A program made the position numbers and the translations under genes. A DNA stretch of 64,000 bases from Gigaspora margarita (Eukaryota > Glomeromycota > Glomeromycetes > Diversisporales > Gigasporaceae), in contig WTPW01000776.1 in assembly GCA_009809945.1 (NCBI GenBank), positions 62,001 to 126,000 on the forward strand. Reading direction: 5' to 3'. The notes below the pieces were generated by a model. The model was not told the origin of the DNA. It saw only the letters and a program-made list of their open reading frames with translations, and ran no database searches. Position 1 is the stretch's first letter. Every line of letters starts with the position of its first letter. Of the stretch, positions 58,661 to 64,000 are shown piece after piece.

Positions 58661-59847
58661 TACTTTTATTTTTTGATGTTACAGTATTTTTTTTTTTACT
58701 GTATTAGAACTTCTGCGTGATTGGTTGTAATATTAATTTGAACTTTACATTGTTTATAAAGTTTAAGGCGCTTTTTCAAAAAAAAACAAAAACTAGATGC
58801 AATCGAATAACGAGAATTGTATAGAAAGGCTGGTAAGGATCTATTTACATAAAAGTATCTTTTACTCTTTTAAAAAAAAACTAGCATACTAGCGACTTCT
58901 AATATACTTATTGTAATTACTTGAGAACAGCATTGTCATTAGATCCAATGGAGGAATTCATTTCCTTTTTTCTTAATAGGTAGCAAGTTGTCAATCCTAT
59001 TCAAAGCCTATTCGACGCTAGTTATTCTCAAACTCGTTAAATTTCCCTTATTATCGTATTGATGGATTAAATATATAAAAGGTAAGCTGTAATACTCCTT
59101 GATAAACATTATATGATTTCTTATTGCACTTGTTGGGAATTAAGATTTTAATGTGATATTTAAAACTGGTGAATCTCTAACTACTAGAATATTTCGAGTA
59201 AATTCGGTTACTTTGAGACATGCTTAGCTCATTTACTAAATTTTGAAATGAATGTAACCTTTAACAAAAAAAAAAACGGTTAAATCACTATTGAGTAAAT
59301 TGTTTAATAATAGTTTAGTTTGCTTTAATAATTTAATATATATTTTATGAAGGAATTATTTTGTTAAATCACAATGCGTTACTTATTTTTTATGGTAATG
59401 TTTCTTATTCCCTCAAAAATGGTTGCCTAATCACCTTGAATCTACTTAATTAAAGAACATTTTCACTGGTTTCGTTCACGTTCCGCAGATATTCATGAAA
59501 ATTTTTCCAAAAAATAAGGTTCAAGGATTACAAAAGTGATATAATGATATTCCAAATAAGACCTTTGTAAACTCATTTCTCTTCATGAAATGCATTTATT
59601 TGCTTTTAAAAATACATTCGGATACATGCAAATTTTCAAGAAAACTAAATAATATATATGCATGTATTATCTTATATTAATGACATTGTAGACAATGTAT
59701 AACAATATCAATAAATTTTACAGTAAATAATATTAGTAATTTACAATGCTATGGTAATTCTTCAAGCGAACAACCTTTTTATTTATGTAACATATTATTT
59801 ATGCATTAGTTATCAAGTATAAAAAAGCCGGATCGTATCGTTTTCTC
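58661..59847. other. Upstream spacer, no gene seen
   Basis: AT-rich with no frame or clear repeat. Confidence 0.4.
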
Positions 59848-59969
59848 GACAACATTTTCCTGACAATTTCAAAATCTCGACAAGTTATCACACATTATTG
59901 GAGTTAGGGTTATTTCCGGTCAATTTTTCCTGTATTTATTCTTTGGGAGAGTGGTTGTCAGGAAAATTA
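59848..59969. repeat. Weak inverted element with GACAA modules
   Basis: CATTTTCCTGACAATTTCAA and TTGTCAGGAAAATTAT pair. TCTCGACAA occurs twice on the left and GAGTTAGGGTTATTT lies in the middle. It looks like a short relative of 51583-51852. Confidence 0.45.
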
Positions 59970-60011
59970 TAGGGACGCTAAAAATGCATATGTATTATAA
60001 ATTTATTCTTT

Positions 60012-60209
60012 TTGATAAATTTCACCGACGGCGAGACATGTATGCTGTTCTCAAATATACTAATGGCATATGTCGATTTCGAATTGAAAATTGATTCGCA
60101 AGTTTTGCCCAGTATTGTATACATATCTGCAATAGGAGATCGAAACATAGATGCAATAAGGGATATAGAGTTTGCATTACTATGCGAGCTTTTAAAAAAG
60201 TTTTTCTAA
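60012..60209 (+). CDS. Possible small hypothetical protein
   Basis: 65 codons (MINFTDGETCMLFSNILMAY ... IDAIRDIEFALLCELLKKFF). Amino-acid usage is protein-like and richer in CpG codons than the flanks, but no domain is recognised and there is no clear promoter. It could be an exon remnant. Confidence 0.2.
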   Translation: MINFTDGETCMLFSNILMAYVDFELKIDSQVLPSIVYISAIGDRNIDAIRDIEFALLCELLKKFF

Positions 60210-60337
60210 TTTACCTTGCTGTTTCCGGAGATTTTTAAACAAATAATATAGATTATTCATCACAACGACAAAGATCTAAAAAAACAAGTAATTGTGCATG
60301 AGTAAAATTATTCACGCTTAGCAGTAAATATTTAATA

Positions 60338-60623
60338 TTTATTACACGGCTCCTAATCGTTCACCCATGACTTTTTTTACTGATATTTTCACGGTTGATT
60401 TTCACGGCTGATATTTTCACGGCGGACTTTCTTTTTCGTCGTGTTTTAGATTGTATTAGGGAAATTTTATAAAAAGTTTTGCTCGTAAGCCATCTATAAG
60501 GCATGTAAACAAGAAAGGAATCTTAAGGAAAAAAAAGTTTATTTTGCCGTGAAGAAAAGCCGTGAAAATTCCTGTGAAAATAACAGTTATAAAATCATGG
60601 GTGTTAGAACCCGTGTAATAAAT
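60338..60623. mobile_element. MITE with ATTTATTACACGG ends and TTTTCACGG modules
   Basis: Ends ATTTATTACACGGCTCCTAA and, inverted, ATTTATTACACGGGTTCTAA, then CACCCATGA on both sides. Inside each arm the motif TTTTCACGGC is repeated three or four times. 286 bp, non-coding. Confidence 0.75.
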
Positions 60624-60624
60624 C

Positions 60625-60772
60625 AGTTATTACACGTATTTGTCGTCGACATCATTAAACATCCCGAATCAGTCTCAATATCATGCATCATTGTGGCTGC
60701 GCCACAATACTGAATAATATTTCGCCTGACCCGTGAAGTTTCATGATATCTATGATAAAACGTGTAATAACT
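60625..60772. mobile_element. Adjacent 148-bp inverted element
   Basis: Ends AGTTATTACACGTATTT and AAAACGTGTAATAACT are inverted. Near the centre lies the palindrome TTGTGGCTGCGCCACAA (60693-60709). It shares ATTACACG termini with its left neighbour. Confidence 0.65.
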
Positions 60773-61474
60773 ATTACATATCATTTGTTAATAGACTATT
60801 ATAAATATCTTGATTGGCTCTGATAGATTCAATAAAATTAAATTAATAATTTTTAATTCATCATAAATCTTAATTATAAGATTTTATTCTATCAGTCACA
60901 TTACTAATCATTGCTAGATTTATCTAATTTTCCATCCTCAATACGTCCAGCACCTATATTTTCCGACTTTATTCATCTAAATAATACCTCCTAAACCTTA
61001 AAATATTTGATTCAACTCTTTATTTTTCTATCCTAATATTCTAAATGTAATAATATACATCTCAGTATAGCTAGTTCTTATCAAATAATTAGTTTTAACA
61101 ACTTACAGAATTTTTTATTGGACATATATTTATTCAAAAATTAATAACAAATTAATCAAATGTGCTTTCTTACCCTATGTGAAAATTTATTATTAAAGAT
61201 TTTTTTTTGAATTTATAGATCAGAATAGTGATCGGGATTGTTTATAATTATATATATATTTTTTTTAATAATAAAAAAGACTTAAATATTTTAGATGTCT
61301 GGAGCGAATCGCTTTACTTTTTTCATTTATTTTAGCATAAATCTATTTCTTCTTAAATACGTTTTTAACAAAGTTACGTTAAAAAAATTTTAAATCTTGT
61401 ATTAAATTTTTTGGCTCCATTCTGAACAATTCCTGACAATTTTGGAACAACCATTTTTTATAGGGCAGATTGCG
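60773..61474. other. AT-rich spacer
   Basis: No gene or element recognised. Confidence 0.4.
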
Positions 61475-62527
61475 CCAATTATGCCCAGTATACCTTCAAC
61501 GTTCTAGTACACAAATATTTTCGAGCATCTTTTATATAAAAAGATTAATCTCACATTATCACCTAATTTAAAATGTTTTTTGATACTATTTCGATATGAG
61601 CTAAATATTTTAGAAATTCAAAGGTTGTCTTTTCAATATCGAATTAATTAAAATAAATAACTATATAAAAATAAAGGCATCTAATCCGTAAAAATAAAAT
61701 AGCGAATACATGTAAATGCTATAACTAATAAATACACCTTCGATACATTATGATTATTTTAAGAAAAGTAAACTCGTGTCGTTGGTTAATTCTACTTGAA
61801 ACCACATTTATCGTTTCGAACTACTGTATCAATCAAGTACATAACTAAATTATAAAAAAATTATTCGGGATGAAAATTGATTTTACTACGTTATACTAAC
61901 ATGGTTCGTAATCTAGCAATGATTAAATTTGAAAGTCTGACTTGATCTTTAAAAACAAATAGAGAAATATAAATCTTTTCACTTCTTTCCTCTATTCTCT
62001 AGGTGAAATATATTCGAATTTTTGTACCCCTTGAAGTATTTGAAGGATTGTTTCCGCAATAAGAGCTTAAAAATCGATAGTTTATTTTATAAGATCATTG
62101 AAATTCAATTTATTTTTATAGGCTTCATTAAAACTTCATAAACTTTATTAATATAAAATTAGTAAAAAAAAAAAGGAAAAAAATGTCATAAAACTCACAT
62201 AAGATAGTAAAAAAAAAAATTAAAAAAACAGAGAAATAAATAAATAAGATTAAATTGTTTACTATATATTTCATTTTACTCAAAGTTAATACGGACATAA
62301 TAAATTTAAACTAAGTTTTTCAAATTATTACATGCCTATTTATCATAATTTATATCAGCCCTAAGAGATACAGTCGGGAAAGTAATTGCATATTAACTAT
62401 TATATAAATTTAATACGGATTATGGCTAACAGATGCGCTATTGTTTTACGCAAAGCTTTAATTTCTTATTAATTATCCATATAATAAGCTTAATTTCTTA
62501 AATTTAACGTTTAAACATAGCTGATTC
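61475..62527. repeat. Segmental duplication copy 2 (3' flank of copy 4)
   Basis: Direct homologue of 55440-56497, about 6.03 kb away, with scattered substitutions and indels. No gene in it. Confidence 0.8.
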
Positions 62528-64000
62528 CTAATAGTCTTCCGGAACTTCTACATCATCAGCAGGTCTGCTATCATATATTTTTGTTTTTGATAACCACGCA
62601 CCAAGTTCTAATATATTATATGATTTGCTTGTGTATATATTATTCAATTTTTCAGTAATCATAGGTAAATTTTTGATGATCTCATCACTTTCTAAGAATT
62701 GATTTTTGATTTCACTTTTATCTCCCTTATGTTTAATGATTGTTAACCATTTATCTAGTTTATTAATTATTTCATAGTTATTTGGCCGTTTTTCTGGATC
62801 AGAATTCATGCATTGATTTGCCAAATCAGTATAGCAATCAGGAGTACCAGGTGCACATTTTGGTAGTAATCCAAAATTACAAATCCTAATTGCTAGATCA
62901 ATATTATATTTATAATCATTAAAAGGCCTTTGTCCAGTTGTCATCTCGGTCATGATAATTCCAAACGAATAAATATCTGATGCACTTGTGTATCGCTTTT
63001 TTTGAAAGATTTCTGGTGCAATATAAGGTAAAACTCCATAAATACGATCTTCTTGTTCTTTTTCGTCGAGTGGTTTTGATAAACCTAGATCAGTAATATA
63101 TGCTTTATAATTTTCCTTTAACAAGATATTTCCAGGATGTAAATCTCGATGTAAATATCTTTTATAATGTATACGATAAAGATTAGACATAATATTACGG
63201 AGTATCTGTAATCTAATTTTCCATTCAAATTTAAATATTTTAGTAAGATTTTTACTTAATGATCCATATTTTGCAAGACTAAGTACTAAAATATAGTCCT
63301 TTGTTTTTTTTTCTCAAAAAAAAAAAAAATATTGTGATAAGCTATGACATGCTTTTAACTAAAAAAAAAAATAATAATAATAAATAAATATGTAAATTGG
63401 ATCGAAACTAAAAATAAATTTAAATTCTTTAAAAATACCTCATTTAAAAATTGTTCTTTATTTTTATTGGAACCCTTCACAATCTTAATTGCTACATTTT
63501 CATATGATCCATACCAAGTTCGATATTTTGTTTTAAAAACGGTAGAGAAGGCTCCTTTGCCTATCTCTTCAGTATTTTCAAATTTATCATATGGTATCCA
63601 ATGAAAATATTCTTGTTTTGTACTAGTATATTGTTCAGTAATAGCCGATTTTAAATACCATTCAAAAGCAATATCAATATTCTTTCTAACAATAATTCCT
63701 TGACGGTAAAATTCACCAACATAATGCATTCCATCAGCATGTCCCATTTCTGCTGATTTTTTATAATATTCAAACGCTTTCTTTACGTCCTTTCCAACTC
63801 CAATTCCACTGCTATAACAGCATCCAACGTTAAATGTTCCCAAAGAATTCCCCATTTCTGCAGCTTTTTGATAATATATGAATCCCTTATGTTCATCCTT
63901 TTTAACACCAATTCCTTTTCTATAGCAATATCCAACATTATTTGTTCCAAGAGCATAACCCATCTCAGCAGATTTTTGATAATAAATGAATGCCATTTGT
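62528..64000 (-). CDS. SLR-TKL kinase (copy 4), 5' end outside the window
   Basis: Exons 64000-63439 (partial) and 63358-62528, intron 63438-63359 (GTATTT..TTTTAG, 80 nt). Visible SLRs: four units (CYRKGIGVKKDEHKGFIYYQ, CYSSGIGVGKDVKKAFEYYK and two partial), then the linker AFEWYLKSAITEQ and WIPYDKFENTEEIGKGAFST. Kinase: Gly-rich GKGAFS, VAIK lysine, HRDLHPGN, DLGLS (DFG variant), YIAPEIF, ASDIYSFG, DPEKRP. After it comes a tail ending EVPEDY. One anomaly: at 63313-63331 a T/A homopolymer replaces the family sequence LGISRDEK and shifts the frame. This may be misassembly; otherwise the protein is intact. Probable Ser/Thr or dual-specificity kinase, cytoplasmic; partners unknown. Confidence 0.8.

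Overview
The window is nuclear DNA of a fungus with a very AT-rich genome full of transposable elements. I infer an arbuscular mycorrhizal fungus (Glomeromycotina, Rhizophagus or Gigaspora type). The reasons are short GT..AG introns of 65-80 nt, Sel1-like-repeat (SLR) proteins fused to TKL-type kinases with the catalytic loop HRDLHPGN, RecQ-like helicase relics, and many small inverted-repeat elements. Species cannot be fixed from sequence alone.

Layout. 1-4.0 kb: a RecQ-like helicase pseudogene with recognisable introns, split by a Harbinger-type and a TA-flanked MITE. 4.0-9.9 kb: a decayed gag relic with a 291-bp tandem duplication, a tRNA-derived SINE, and copy A of a large foldback element. 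9.9-16.8 kb: a 6.9-kb composite bounded by long inverted arms, holding a 2.5-kb insertion (with a second tRNA-headed sequence), an inverted element with a telomere-like core, and a mariner-type MITE. 16.8-27.7 kb: decayed retrotransposon relics (gag on the minus strand, integrase on the plus strand), foldback copy B with a 654-base assembly gap, three pogo-like MITEs, and a 1.4-kb palindrome one arm of which carries a TTAA-flanked MITE.

27.8-33.2 kb: the one gene I can assemble intact, a seven-exon minus-strand gene (460 codons plus stop) for a 2-oxoglutarate/Fe(II) dioxygenase-like protein. Its long introns hold MITEs and a palindromic satellite. 33.3-34.9 kb: tandem repeats.

34.9-37.5 kb and 53.1-64 kb: five SLR or SLR-kinase loci in both orientations. 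Four are broken. The last (minus strand, running off the right edge) is closest to intact. They share a conserved block just upstream of the ATG, and two of them with their downstream DNA form a direct segmental duplication about 6.03 kb apart.

37.84-49.85 kb: a 12-kb Ty3/gypsy LTR retrotransposon inserted into a minisatellite (4-bp target duplication ACGT). It has 1.2-kb LTRs and broken gag and pol. A 2.3-kb DNA element sits in pol and contains a tandem array whose units look like short exons separated by about 70-nt introns. A stretch between RNase H and integrase includes an SLR-like fragment. 49.85-53.1 kb: minisatellite, T-rich DNA, telomere-like motifs, and two more inverted-repeat elements, one carrying a 113-bp MITE with an 8-bp target duplication.

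Apart from the dioxygenase-like gene and the right-edge SLR-kinase, the window reads as layers of nested transposons. Older copies have lost CpG; younger ones (foldback B, Ty3 element, SINE at 12 kb) retain it.
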